Assembly (NCBI GenBank): GCA_047518265.1
Contig: JAKZRG010000066.1
Location: 13,821 to 77,820 of the forward strand
Reading direction: 5' to 3'
DNA length: 64,000 nucleotides
Source: Oceanospirillum sp047518265
GTDB taxonomy: Bacteria > Pseudomonadota > Gammaproteobacteria > Pseudomonadales > Halomonadaceae
The position numbers were made by a program, and so were the translations under genes. A model generated the notes under the pieces. That model saw nothing but the letters and a program-made list of their open reading frames with translations, did not search any database and had not been told where the DNA came from. Positions 27,147 to 36,218 of the stretch are shown here, one piece after another (position 1 is the first letter of the stretch; each line of letters begins with the position of its first letter).

Positions 27147-28160
27147 ATGTCCCCACAGGACTCTATAATTAAGGTAACCGGCAGCCTAGTGCTGGCCGGT
27201 TTCCTGCTTTCTGGCTGTACTTCTTCCGGTTATTACCATGACCGTAAAACGGACTATGTGGATGAAACCACTCATGCACCGTTGGAATTACCAGAAGCTG
27301 CAGATAAATCCCGCTTTAAAGAATTAATGAGGCTACCTGAACTGGTTGCAGAGGAATCTCTGGAAAAAGAATTTGAGGCTCCACGCCCGGATCCTATGCC
27401 AGTGGTGGATGCTGAATTACCTGCTGCTGAGCTACAGGAATACTCAAGTTCCGGTGATATTCAGTCTCGTCTTTGGCTGGCCATTTCAGAAACTCCAGCC
27501 GTTGCCTGGCCTTTACTACAGCAGCAATTCCAGAGTTTTAATTGGACAGTACAACAGGCAGATCCTTCTACAGGTCGTTTGCGTTTTGTCACTACCAATA
27601 GCCTGATTGGTCAAGCAATTGATGCTCGTTTGCGTCAGGGCTTACGAGGCGGTTTTAGTGATCTGGAACTAGTAAACAGCCGAGGTGAGGTGCGTACAGA
27701 TAATGCGGCAAAAACTGTACTTAATCAGTTAAAAGAAGGGTTGAGTGCACCTAGACCGGGTTATCAGAGTGTCTCCTTGTTGGCACAAAATATCAGCCGC
27801 AGCAAAAATATTAGTTTGCAAACAGGTACGGGCCAGGAACCGGTTTTAACGCTGAGCCTTGATGCGGATCGTACTTGGATTGGTCTTGAAAGCTTGCTGA
27901 AAGAGCGTTTTGATGCAGCAGAAGAGGAACTGATTGCCGTAGATGTGGAGAAACGTCAGTTTACTGTGCTCTGGGTACCGGAAAAGGAACGCAGTAGCAT
28001 TCTGACACGTTGGGTCAGTTCCCCTAGCGAGGAATTTAAATATCAGCTTCAGCTGACCGGTAGTAATCCGGTAGAAATTCGGGTTGAACAACAAGGTCAG
28101 CCAGCGCCAGCAAAACAGGCCCGTCAGGTCTTGCTTGCTGTACGCCGTTTGCTTAACTGA
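27147..28160 (+). CDS. bamC: Outer membrane assembly lipoprotein BamC
   Basis: A 337-residue lipoprotein (signal LVLAGFLLSGC, acylated Cys about residue 24) of the NlpB/BamC family, a non-essential part of the BAM complex that inserts outer-membrane proteins. The N-terminal disordered segment with the DRKTDYVDE-type conserved box that binds BamD is visible (residues 30-37), followed by two helix-grip domains. It follows dapA by 31 bases. Confidence 0.88.
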   Translation: MSPQDSIIKVTGSLVLAGFLLSGCTSSGYYHDRKTDYVDETTHAPLELPEAADKSRFKELMRLPELVAEESLEKEFEAPRPDPMPVVDAELPAAELQEYSSSGDIQSRLWLAISETPAVAWPLLQQQFQSFNWTVQQADPSTGRLRFVTTNSLIGQAIDARLRQGLRGGFSDLELVNSRGEVRTDNAAKTVLNQLKEGLSAPRPGYQSVSLLAQNISRSKNISLQTGTGQEPVLTLSLDADRTWIGLESLLKERFDAAEEELIAVDVEKRQFTVLWVPEKERSSILTRWVSSPSEEFKYQLQLTGSNPVEIRVEQQGQPAPAKQARQVLLAVRRLLN

Positions 28161-28173
28161 GGCTGATTTCTGA

Positions 28174-28953
28174 GTGACTGCTATACGTTTTGCTTCCCTC
28201 GGCAGTGGTAGCCGAGGGAATGCTACCCTCATCGAAAAAAATAATACCCGTATCCTAATTGATTGTGGTTTTGGTGTGAAAGAAACCCGTAAACGTTTGG
28301 CTCGCCTTGATTTAGAGCTGGATGATTTGGACGGTATTCTGGTTACACACGAACATGGTGATCATATTGGCGGTGCAGGGCGAGTAGCCCGAGCCTGTGG
28401 TGTCGCTGTTTATTGCACGGCGGGTACCCATTTAACCGGACGTTTAGGTGCTGTACCGGATCTGCGTTTGATCAGTAGCCATCGTAAATTGGCTATTGGT
28501 GATTTGGAGATAGAACCTGTTCCTGTGCCTCATGATGCTAAAGAGCCTGTTCAATTTGTGGTGGGTGATGGCGAACATCGTATTGGCATGTTAACGGATC
28601 TGGGCAGTGTAACGGGTCATGTTTTGCACTGTTATCATCATTGTGATGCGTTAATTTTGGAAGCGAACCATGATGCGGTGATGTTACAACAGGGGCCATA
28701 TCCGCCCAAACTGAAGCGTCGTGTGGGTGGGCCTTATGGCCACTTAAGTAATGCTCAGGCGGCCTCACTGCTAATGGATCTGGAGCATGATAAATTGCAG
28801 CATGTAGTGGCTGCCCATATCAGCGATAAAAACAATACCTTTGATCTGGCTCGTTCGGCTTTAGCTCAGGTTTTGGGCCAGAATCCAGAACAAATCCCGG
28901 CGATAGAACAGGAGGAGGGGCTCGATTGGATCAGCCTTCGTTCCTGGTTATAA
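28174..28953 (+). CDS. MBL-fold metallo-hydrolase (YycJ-like)
   Basis: A 259-residue metallo-beta-lactamase fold protein: LGSGSRGNATLIE at the N-terminus and the metal motif VTHEHGDHIGG (HxHxDH), then VPHDA, LEANHD and VVAAHISDKNNT. The YycJ group includes proposed 5' exonucleases; the substrate is unproved. It uses GTG only 13 bases after bamC, the same order as in Pseudomonas-type dapA-bamC clusters, although the purC gene usual after it is not here. Confidence 0.88.
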   Translation: MTAIRFASLGSGSRGNATLIEKNNTRILIDCGFGVKETRKRLARLDLELDDLDGILVTHEHGDHIGGAGRVARACGVAVYCTAGTHLTGRLGAVPDLRLISSHRKLAIGDLEIEPVPVPHDAKEPVQFVVGDGEHRIGMLTDLGSVTGHVLHCYHHCDALILEANHDAVMLQQGPYPPKLKRRVGGPYGHLSNAQAASLLMDLEHDKLQHVVAAHISDKNNTFDLARSALAQVLGQNPEQIPAIEQEEGLDWISLRSWL

Positions 28954-28957
28954 CCCT

Positions 28958-29001
28958 CAGACACACCTGGTCGTGAGTGTCTGTATGCTTATAGGGCATA
29001 C
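28958..29001 (+). other. Two adjacent hairpins after the MBL gene
   Basis: CAGACAC / GTGTCTG (28958-28983) and GTATGC / GCATAC (28983-29001) lie back to back right after the stop codon of the MBL gene. No T-run follows, so these are more likely mRNA 3'-end structures than simple terminators. Confidence 0.4.
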
Positions 29002-29169
29002 GGCACTATTTGTTCTTTCCTCTTAAATATCAAACCTTCTGTGCTCAAAATATTGTTACAAAAAAGTTCATATTATGTTGCTTTGCGGCAAGTGTTTGGT
29101 TCTGTTCGTTTTTTTCTTTAAATAGTCTCTAGCCCTTTATTCATGGGCTCTTCAGCGTGTTAAAAAAAC

Positions 29170-29196
29170 TTGCACAGCCTGAAATCCACCTATACT
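29170..29196 (+). promoter_or_regulatory. Possible promoter of the 27-residue peptide gene
   Basis: TTGCAC and TATACT with a 15-bp gap (short of the optimum 17). A hairpin CCCGGCAC / GTGCGGGG (29206-29224, one mismatch, GTT loop) lies just downstream, at what would be the 5' end of the transcript. Confidence 0.45.
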
Positions 29197-29257
29197 GACA
29201 GTGAGCCCGGCACGTTGTGCGGGGGATTTAAGATCATTGGCTACGGAGGGTTTGGCC

Positions 29258-29341
29258 ATGTTTACGTCTGACGAACTATTGGATCTTTGGTGTTCTGCTC
29301 AGCAGCGTGTGATCGATTGGGAAGATACCTGGCTCACCTAG
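29258..29341 (+). CDS. Candidate small protein, 27 residues, Trp-rich
   Basis: ATG preceded by GGAGGG with an 8-base gap, a near-ideal ribosome site. The peptide begins MFTSDELLDLWC and ends IDWEDTWLT: acidic, with three Trp and one Cys in 27 residues and no membrane segment. The unit has its own promoter-like element, a structured 5' UTR and two terminators, with no other gene in it, so it is a complete minigene rather than a leader of the minus-strand neighbour. I recognise no family. It could also be a dual-function or plain small RNA. Confidence 0.55.
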   Translation: MFTSDELLDLWCSAQQRVIDWEDTWLT

Positions 29342-29406
29342 GAGTAAATGCTGAATGTCTCTACTCAATCGCATTGGAACAGGAAATCCTACTCATTTAG
29401 CATATT

Positions 29407-29463
29407 AGCCCGATTTGATGATCGGGCTTCTTTTAATAGGGCTTCTTAATAGAGCCCTTTTTA
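29407..29463 (+). terminator. Tandem intrinsic terminators of the small-peptide unit
   Basis: First hairpin AGCCCGAT / ATCGGGCT (29407-29428) followed by TCTTTTAAT; second AGGGCT / AGCCCT (29438-29458) followed by TTTTT. Both point the same way. Confidence 0.85.
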
Positions 29464-29581
29464 ACGGATTAAGATCTTATACCATTCCTGATAAGTTGTT
29501 AGTGATAACAATCTCCGAGTACACCTAGAGTGATCCAGATGTTCCTTACTTTTCACCTATAAGGAATTATCGGAGTTGGTC

Positions 29582-31510
29582 TTATTGATAAAAGCGGGAG
29601 ACCTGTTCGAGAATTTGTAACCCTGCCTTAGGCGGCATAACACTCTGTTTTAACCGCTGATTACGTTTATCCAGAACCTCATATCCACCGGTAGGATAAG
29701 TGGCGATAATCCACTGACTCCCAACAATGCCATAATTAAAGTAACTGTGTACTAATAACCAATCTCGGTTGAATGTTGAGTCGAATAAATTATCCCCGAT
29801 AGCATAATTTGATGGAGAGGTCGTGCAACCGAGTATCTCTGTCATTATCGTGGGCGCTATATCGTAGTGACTGGTACGGTAATCAATCCGTTGTTGTGAT
29901 TTTCCAGGCCATAATATCAATAGGGGGACCTGGGTTTGGTGGCGGGTAAAGTTACTACCATGGCCCCAATAGTTTTGTTTCAGGTCGTTAAACTCTTCGC
30001 CATGGTCTGACGTTATCATCACGAGTGTATTTTCTAGTACACCCTGACTCTCCAGTTTTTTAAGTAGTTTATCTAGTTGCTCATCCAGATAACCCAACGC
30101 ATTTTTATAGCGATTAAAATAGGGCTCGGGATTAAACTCATTATTCAGTTTTATATGGTCCACTCGCTGCCACTGAGGTTGAAATTTTTCGTAGCCATTG
30201 GGTACGTCATAGCCGTGTACGGCATCAAGAAACAGAAAACTAAAAAAGGGTTTCTCAGAAGGTTTGAGTTGTAAAAAGCGCTCAAAATCCTGAATAGCAT
30301 TTTTGTCACGCTCAGAAGGTGTTTCACCTGCACTCTTTAAACGTAAGTTAGATACAGAAGCAAATACAGTACGGTCAAAAGCCGGACTTAATAGAGTCGC
30401 TGAGCTGAAAATACCCAACTCATAGCCCGCTGCTTGATGCTGTTTTATCCAGAGAGATCCGACCTTGTCAGCGGCAAACCCTTCCCAGTAAGTGGCCGGT
30501 AAACCGTAAAATAGCGAGAAAATGCCTCCTTTTGTGACATTGCCACCGCTGTGATGATCCATGAAATAAAGTGCATTATTTTGCTGGCTACGCTGATATA
30601 GATTAGGTGTAATCTCAGGTGAAAATACATCAGAACGCATGGCATCAATTGCGATAACTAATACATTTTTAGGTTTATTGGGAGTAACGCATTGCAAAGG
30701 AGAAGAGGGATAGCTTAAACCCTGCCCTTTAGGATTAATGCTTAGGTTTGTGTTAATACTGCTTTCTTCTCGGGCTTTATCGGGATCAAGCCAACCATTG
30801 TTCACTAAAAATCTTTTGCCCGTCAGAGGGTAATAACTGGGGAGGTGCCGGGTAATGCTGGTGACTTCACTGTCGTAGTGAGCCTCGAACCAAACATGCA
30901 TGCCTTGGCTGATTAAGGTTGCAAGGAACCAGATGGTGAAAAGATAAGGGCCTTTGCCCCTTATACGAATAGATCGAGCACACCAAGAGGCAATGGATAA
31001 AGCAAGCAGCACAACGAATATGATCGCTGTCAGCAGCAAGCCTGCTATAAGAAAAGTTAACCAGGACAGCTGTATTATTTCTCCAGCACCTGGTCCTGTG
31101 AGTAGCTGCCAGATAAAACCGCTGAGATGAAATCGATATTGATCGTAAATCAAAGTATCCAGTAGTAATAGGGTTAGCCCGGAAAATAAAAAGCTTCCAG
31201 CAATAGGCAATAAACTCAACCGGTAAGGTAGGGTTAATGCTATTGGTATAAGCACAAATAGCCCGATCAATATAGGAAATAGAGCAAAATGTGAGATATA
31301 TGCATTGATTAGATAGAGTGCGCCATAGCTCTGGCTGATCTGGATATAGGGTAAATAACGACTTGCCAGCAGATAAATCAGCACTGATGCAACGGTCACT
31401 AGCCAACCAGAAAACCTTATCCAATCCTTTCTATTAAAATCCTCACCTTGCTGCCAGGAAAAGCGGAGAGTGGCAAAAATAAGGGATAGTTGCTTAGCTG
31501 GAAATTTCAA
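29582..31510 (-). CDS. YejM/PbgA-like inner-membrane sulfatase-fold protein (DUF3413)
   Basis: A 642-residue protein with five N-terminal transmembrane helices (DUF3413, to about 190) and a periplasmic alkaline-phosphatase/sulfatase-fold domain (VLVIAIDAMRSDVF; TSDHGEEFND; WGHGSNFTRHQTQVPLLI). In enterobacteria the YejM/LapC protein senses LPS and controls LpxC turnover through LapB; its domain order is the same here. Whether this one regulates LpxC is inference. It is alone on the minus strand. Confidence 0.87.
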   Translation of the reverse strand: MKFPAKQLSLIFATLRFSWQQGEDFNRKDWIRFSGWLVTVASVLIYLLASRYLPYIQISQSYGALYLINAYISHFALFPILIGLFVLIPIALTLPYRLSLLPIAGSFLFSGLTLLLLDTLIYDQYRFHLSGFIWQLLTGPGAGEIIQLSWLTFLIAGLLLTAIIFVVLLALSIASWCARSIRIRGKGPYLFTIWFLATLISQGMHVWFEAHYDSEVTSITRHLPSYYPLTGKRFLVNNGWLDPDKAREESSINTNLSINPKGQGLSYPSSPLQCVTPNKPKNVLVIAIDAMRSDVFSPEITPNLYQRSQQNNALYFMDHHSGGNVTKGGIFSLFYGLPATYWEGFAADKVGSLWIKQHQAAGYELGIFSSATLLSPAFDRTVFASVSNLRLKSAGETPSERDKNAIQDFERFLQLKPSEKPFFSFLFLDAVHGYDVPNGYEKFQPQWQRVDHIKLNNEFNPEPYFNRYKNALGYLDEQLDKLLKKLESQGVLENTLVMITSDHGEEFNDLKQNYWGHGSNFTRHQTQVPLLILWPGKSQQRIDYRTSHYDIAPTIMTEILGCTTSPSNYAIGDNLFDSTFNRDWLLVHSYFNYGIVGSQWIIATYPTGGYEVLDKRNQRLKQSVMPPKAGLQILEQVSRFYQ

Positions 31511-31712
31511 GAATATAGCCTTTTAGCGGTGGACTAACAGTGATTGGAGTTAAAGGCTCTAGCCTGTAAAAAATAATTAAATTTAAAGGGTGATAAGTGA
31601 ATTTTTTGTGGAAATGACGCTACGGCTTAACCGGAATTTGATCTCTGTTTAGGGTAGAATCAAAGCGTTTTTAGCTCGGTTATTTATTTTCTGACGATAG
31701 AGGGATGGTTGA

Positions 31713-32327
31713 ATGGTAATTTTGCTAGGGCGAGCCCTGTTGTATGTTTTTTTTATAGTGGCGATTGCTCAACTGATAGGTATAGAGGGTTACGCGCAAC
31801 TGGCGGAAAGTACCTATAACGAAGTCTCCTTAACCGAGAAAATGCAGGATCTTCTAGGATTCTTAAGCTGTGCCTTCTTTTTAGTTGCCGCTCGTATGAG
31901 TCTGGAATTAAGACCTATTGCGGTTATGTTGGCCGCCTTGACCGGCATGATGTTTATTCGCGAGTCGGATTCTTTCCTAGACCACAATGTCTTTGATGGT
32001 GCTTGGCAGGTATTGGTCTCTATTGTCTTGATCGCAACGGCTGTGTTTTTGAAGAAACAGTCGCAACCTATTAAACACTCCATTCTGGAATACGCCCGTT
32101 TGCCTAGTGCTGGTGTTTTATTGAGCGGTATTTTGGTCACCTTTATTTTCTCCCGCTTATTTGGTCGTCGCTCCTTCTGGGAGGCGGTAATGGGTGAAAA
32201 CTATGTCCGCGTGGTGAAAAATATTGTCGAGGAAGGTACTGAATTAATGGGTTATGCCTTGATTCTAATCGCGGCAGCTGAGCTTTTAGTCCATGTCTTT
32301 AGCCAGAAGAAACAGTCAGAAAAATAA
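31713..32327 (+). CDS. Integral membrane protein of unknown function
   Basis: A 204-residue protein with about five or six hydrophobic segments (e.g. LLYVFFIVAIAQLIGI; LVSIVLIATAVFL; GVLLSGILVTFIFS; LMGYALILIAAAELLVHV). Charged loops include FIRESDSFLDHNVFDGAW and NYVRVVKNIVEEGTELMGY, with acidic and His residues near the membrane. I recognise no family. It precedes dgkA by 65 bases on the same strand, and YejM is on the other side, so a link to lipid or envelope metabolism is possible (inference from position only). Confidence 0.75.
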   Translation: MVILLGRALLYVFFIVAIAQLIGIEGYAQLAESTYNEVSLTEKMQDLLGFLSCAFFLVAARMSLELRPIAVMLAALTGMMFIRESDSFLDHNVFDGAWQVLVSIVLIATAVFLKKQSQPIKHSILEYARLPSAGVLLSGILVTFIFSRLFGRRSFWEAVMGENYVRVVKNIVEEGTELMGYALILIAAAELLVHVFSQKKQSEK

Positions 32328-32392
32328 GCGGTTAATATCCTTTAATAGATTAATGTCATCAGCATAAGACTCTCAAAATAAGCGAATAAAAC

Positions 32393-32761
32393 ATGAAGCC
32401 AGGACATACGGGTATTACCCATTTAATCCATTCTACTCGTTATTCTATTAAGGGGTTAAAGGCAGCCTTTCAACATGAGGCTGCTTTTCGACAAGAATTG
32501 TTTCTGTGTCTTTTGCTGATACCCGCTGCTTTTTGGTTAGGGCAGACGACGGTAGAGCGGCTATTGCTGATTGGTAGTTGTCTGCTGGTGCTGATTGTTG
32601 AATTGGTAAACTCGGCCATTGAGGCGGTTGTGGATCGTATTGGCCCTGAGTTGCATGAATTATCCGGACGGGCAAAAGATATCGGTTCAGCGGCAGTGTT
32701 TATCGCTTTGGTATTTACCGGGATTGTTTGGTTAAGTCTTGCTTATGATCGCTTCTTTTAG
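32393..32761 (+). CDS. dgkA: Diacylglycerol kinase (prokaryotic DgkA)
   Basis: A 122-residue membrane kinase recycling diacylglycerol to phosphatidate. The family signature EAAFRQE and the catalytic ELVNSAIEAVVDRIG segment with Glu residues, plus ELSGRAKDIGSAAVFIAL, are intact. Three transmembrane helices are evident. It is the last gene in its plus-strand pair. Confidence 0.95.
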   Translation: MKPGHTGITHLIHSTRYSIKGLKAAFQHEAAFRQELFLCLLLIPAAFWLGQTTVERLLLIGSCLLVLIVELVNSAIEAVVDRIGPELHELSGRAKDIGSAAVFIALVFTGIVWLSLAYDRFF

Positions 32762-33073
32762 CCCATGACCTTAGTGGTTCGAGATACTAGTTGTTCAAGA
32801 CAATAGAAAATGACTCCCATCCTTGAGAGCCAAATAAACCGATATCAGGGGTGTGCTATGGACTTAATGGTGGCACGCCAGTATTAAGTTTGAGCAAGAT
32901 ACGGTCTTTTGCAGTTGTGCTTCAAAAGGAAGCACAAGTGTATGCCTGGTTATTGAGGCTAGGTATTAATATCTGAATAGATCCCTCTGGGAGACGGTCT
33001 GTTTCATCCATTAATCGATAGAATCAAAACCAGAGCATGGTAACTGCACTTGAGTGGACTCTTGTGGTTTTAA
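32762..33073. other. Intergenic region between dgkA and nasA
   Basis: 312 bases between convergent genes. I see only very short reading frames and no convincing terminator or RNA; the sequence is unremarkable. Confidence 0.4.
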
Positions 33074-35857
33074 TTAAGCTTCCACCGCCAATGATTCTTG
33101 TAAAATAGATTTCAGTTCCGGGATACAAGATCCACAATTGGTGCCGCAACCCAGGTTGTCTCCTAGCGCTTCAACACTGTCTAAACCCTGTTCCTCGATA
33201 GCATTTTGAATACTTTTCTCACCTATTTGGAAACAAGCACATACAGTACGACCGGTATCCGGTTGATTGGCTTGTTCACCTGCCAGAAGGCTTAATCGAT
33301 CCTGATTAGCGATCTCACAGCCCAAACTATCCGATAACCACTGTCTTGGTGGTAGATGTTGAAGATCCTGGGCAGAGGCCAATACAGCCACTAATCGATT
33401 CTCTTGCAGGCAAACCGCACGGAAAATACCTTGAGCAGGATCTTGGTAATACAACCATTCACCGTCGACTTTTTGTAGTTGATAAAACAGCGGGTGCTGA
33501 TCCAAAGGTGTTTGATCCGCTAACTCGTAACGCTCGCCCCTAGCCAAGGGAATACGTGCCCAATAAGGCATATTTTCAATTTTCAGGTTCTGTTCTGTTA
33601 ATACAAAACCACAGTAATTTAGCGCTGGATCGTAAACTTTTACGGTACTGTGCTTGAGTTCTGGCTGACCAGAAATAGGGTCTACAACGGGGTTCACTAG
33701 AGTATCCACATTGGCCTGACCGCTAAAACAGCGATTCCAATGAATAGGTACAAACAGGCTGCCCTGAGTTTGATTCTGAGTCAGCTTTAGACGACCAATA
33801 AATTTTCCTTGTGGGCCTTTTAAAGCGACCAGTTGTTGATCCTTCAGACGTAAGTTATGGGCATCATCTGGGTTCATATCCACATAGGGCTCAGCGCTAT
33901 GTTCCAGTAACCGCTGGCTACGAGCCGTACGATTCATGGTGTGCCATTGATCCCGAATACGCCCGGTATTCATCACAAAGGGGTAGGCATCATCGGTTGG
34001 CTGTTCAGGGTTTTTAGGGGTTATGGCTAAAAAATTAGCCCGACCATTAGCGGTATAAAACTGCTTGTCGGTAAATAAACGAGCAGTACCCAGAGGTGCA
34101 CGATTATTCACCGGCCACTGTATCGGTTGAAGCTGGTCATACTGGCTTTGATCCAGCTTAGCTAACAAGCTGATGTCAAAGTCACGGGCAGAACTGGAGC
34201 CCGAATAATTTTCAAAACCGGATAGCAGGGCGTGTTCACGGAAAATTTCCGAAGGGTGCTGATAGCTAAACGCTTCAACATAACCCATGCGCTGTGCCAC
34301 CTGTGACATCAGCCACCAATCCGGTTTGATATCACCGGTTAAGGGTAAAAAGGCTTTCTGTCGGGAGATACGGCGTTCGGAGTTGGTCACCGTACCGTCT
34401 TTTTCACCCCAGCCTGCTGCGGGTAAGACCACATCCGCATAACGACTGGTTTCCGAATCCTGATAACAATCGGATACGACTACCAACTCACATTTCTCTA
34501 GTGCTCGTATCACCTGATCGGCATCGGGCATACTGACCACAGGGTTCGTGGCCATCACCCAGATCGCTTTAATATCGCCTTTTTCTACTGCGTGAAACAG
34601 ATCTACGGCTTTAAGGCCCGGTTCGGTGGCCATATTATCGCTCTGCCAGAAGCGCCCGACTCTATCAATAGCTTCTGGCGTAAAGTCCATATGGGCTGCT
34701 AGTTGATTGGCTAAACCGCCCACTTCACGACCACCCATGGCATTGGGTTGGCCCGTTAATGAAAACGGCCCCATACCTGGCTGACCGATACGGCCTGTGG
34801 CTAAATGGCAGTTAATAATGGCATTACACTTATCCACACCGGAAGAGGACTGATTCACCCCCTGTGAATAAAGCGTGATGCTATGCTGATGTTCGCGGAA
34901 CAGTTGGAAAAACTCTAATAGATCGGTTTCTGAAACAGCACACTGCTCCGCTGTATCCTTCACCACATCCTTTAAACCACTTTTTGCCTGTCCAATAGCC
35001 TGATCAAAATGATTGGTATGATTCAGAATAAAGTGACTGTCCAGCGCTTGTTCCTGAGTCAGATAAGCTAAAAGACCGTTAAATAGAAAAGCATCACTAC
35101 CGGGTTTTATGGGTAGATAAAGATCCGCCTGTTCGCTGGTGGCCGTTTTGCGGGGATCTATCACCACAATCTTCATTTCAGGGCGTAGCTTTTGTGCCTG
35201 CAATAAACGCTGGTAGATCACCGGATGTGTCCAGGCAGCATTAGAGCCTACCAGAACTACGAGATCTGCTTGTTCAATATCCTCATAACTGCAGGGCACT
35301 GCATCGCTACCAAAAGCCCGTTTATAACCGGCCACCGCCGAGGACATGCACAGGCGCGAGTTGGTATCGATATTACCGCTGCCGATAAACCCCTTCATCA
35401 GTTTATTGGCCACATAATAGTCTTCGGTCAACAATTGACCGGAGACATAAAAGGCCACAGAATCAGGCCCGTGCTGATTAATAATCTGACGGAAACCATC
35501 CGCTACCTTATTTAACGCACGGTCTAATTCAACGGCTTCACCATCGATTAAAGCTTGGGTGACTCGGCCGTGATCACCCAAAGTCTCATGCAGAGCAGAA
35601 CCCTTAACGCATAAACGTCCCAGGTTTGAAGGATGATCGATACGACCTTTAACAGGAGCTAAAGCCAAAGGGGCTTGCTCTGCTTCAGACCCATTACAGT
35701 CAACCGTTACCTCAGTGGAGTGTTGCTGAATATCCACACCACAACCCACACCACAGTAAGGGCAAGTGGTCTGGCAGATGGTCACAGGATCGGCAACACT
35801 TTTCTCAATCGTAGCGGTATCAATCACGCCAGTATCTGAGGCAATTAGGTTGGACAT
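33074..35857 (-). CDS. nasA: Assimilatory nitrate reductase catalytic subunit NasA
   Basis: A 927-residue molybdopterin oxidoreductase reducing nitrate to nitrite in the cytoplasm. N-terminal [4Fe-4S] motif: CQTTCPYCGVGCGVDI with the further Cys in RLCVKGSAL. Mo-bis-MGD domains follow (NTNSRLCMSSAVAGYKRAFG; GQPNAMGGREVGGLAN; ATNPVVSMPDAD). The C-terminal 60 residues are a BFD-like [2Fe-2S] domain (TVCACFQIG...DNLGCGTNCGSC), the electron-entry site of this NasA class. It forms its own transcription unit behind a sigma-54 promoter and a nitrate-responsive leader (35899-36103). Electrons probably come from the FAD reductase at 41240-42640, encoded with nirBD. Confidence 0.95.
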   Translation of the reverse strand: MSNLIASDTGVIDTATIEKSVADPVTICQTTCPYCGVGCGVDIQQHSTEVTVDCNGSEAEQAPLALAPVKGRIDHPSNLGRLCVKGSALHETLGDHGRVTQALIDGEAVELDRALNKVADGFRQIINQHGPDSVAFYVSGQLLTEDYYVANKLMKGFIGSGNIDTNSRLCMSSAVAGYKRAFGSDAVPCSYEDIEQADLVVLVGSNAAWTHPVIYQRLLQAQKLRPEMKIVVIDPRKTATSEQADLYLPIKPGSDAFLFNGLLAYLTQEQALDSHFILNHTNHFDQAIGQAKSGLKDVVKDTAEQCAVSETDLLEFFQLFREHQHSITLYSQGVNQSSSGVDKCNAIINCHLATGRIGQPGMGPFSLTGQPNAMGGREVGGLANQLAAHMDFTPEAIDRVGRFWQSDNMATEPGLKAVDLFHAVEKGDIKAIWVMATNPVVSMPDADQVIRALEKCELVVVSDCYQDSETSRYADVVLPAAGWGEKDGTVTNSERRISRQKAFLPLTGDIKPDWWLMSQVAQRMGYVEAFSYQHPSEIFREHALLSGFENYSGSSSARDFDISLLAKLDQSQYDQLQPIQWPVNNRAPLGTARLFTDKQFYTANGRANFLAITPKNPEQPTDDAYPFVMNTGRIRDQWHTMNRTARSQRLLEHSAEPYVDMNPDDAHNLRLKDQQLVALKGPQGKFIGRLKLTQNQTQGSLFVPIHWNRCFSGQANVDTLVNPVVDPISGQPELKHSTVKVYDPALNYCGFVLTEQNLKIENMPYWARIPLARGERYELADQTPLDQHPLFYQLQKVDGEWLYYQDPAQGIFRAVCLQENRLVAVLASAQDLQHLPPRQWLSDSLGCEIANQDRLSLLAGEQANQPDTGRTVCACFQIGEKSIQNAIEEQGLDSVEALGDNLGCGTNCGSCIPELKSILQESLAVEA

Positions 35858-35898
35858 GGTCTCTTTCTCCCAAGGTTTAACCGGGTACTTTTTTAGGC

Positions 35899-35944
35899 AA
35901 AAAAAAGCCCGAGATGCACTCTGGTGACAGAATGCATTTCGGGC
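35899..35944 (-). terminator. Leader attenuator terminator of nasA
   Basis: Read on the minus strand: GCCCGA, an internal A mismatch, ATGCATTCT, loop GTCACC, AGAGTGCAT, a mismatch, TCGGGC, then eight T. It lies 42 bases before the nasA start and after the promoter, so it must be bypassed for expression. Its 5' arm overlaps the hexaloop hairpin at 35939-35957. Confidence 0.88.
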
Positions 35945-35957
35945 GACATTGCCTCGA
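35939..35957 (-). promoter_or_regulatory. ANTAR-target hairpin P2 in the nasA leader
   Basis: Minus strand: TCG-A-GGC, hexaloop AATGTC, GCCCGA; a six-pair stem with one bulged A. Loop position 1 is A and position 4 is G, the signature of NasR/NasT-type ANTAR RNA targets. Forming it sequesters the GCCCGA arm of the terminator. Confidence 0.75.
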
Positions 35958-36046
35958 GCGAGTATCTCTAAACGATTAAAGCGAGTGATTTAGGCCGGTC
36001 ATCCAAACCCGCAATCTAAATCAACAGCCCCATCGAGTGGCGCTTA

Positions 36047-36068
36047 ATAATCCCTTCATTGGGGTTAT
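36047..36068 (-). promoter_or_regulatory. ANTAR-target hairpin P1 in the nasA leader
   Basis: Minus strand: ATAA-C-CCC, hexaloop AATGAA, GGG-A-TTAT (seven pairs with one C-A mismatch). A at loop position 1, G at 4. It starts about 9 bases after the predicted transcription start. Confidence 0.68.
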
Positions 36069-36087
36069 CATTGTTTGTAATTGATAT

Positions 36088-36103
36088 TGCAGGAGTGATG
36101 CCA
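36088..36103 (-). promoter_or_regulatory. Sigma-54 promoter of nasA
   Basis: Minus strand TGGCATCACTCCTGCA has the required GG and GC separated by exactly 10 bases (consensus TGGCACG-N4-TTGCA). The predicted start is near 36077, giving a leader of about 220 bases. Confidence 0.8.
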
Positions 36104-36203
36104 GTTTTTGTATGTCATTATTCAATGATTTATAACTGTATGATTTATTTGAGTTTTTATGGGATTTTGGCTGCCCATATATAAAATATGAACTTATGAT
36201 CGC

Positions 36204-36218
36204 GCCCTTCATTGGGGC
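36204..36218. promoter_or_regulatory. Degenerate NtrC-like dyad upstream of nasA
   Basis: GCCC-N7-GGGC has the spacing of the NtrC consensus GCAC-N7-GTGC, with one symmetric change in each half-site, about 130 bases upstream of the sigma-54 start. It also contains the 13-mer CCCTTCATTGGGG found in hairpin P1, so either reading is possible. Confidence 0.4.
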
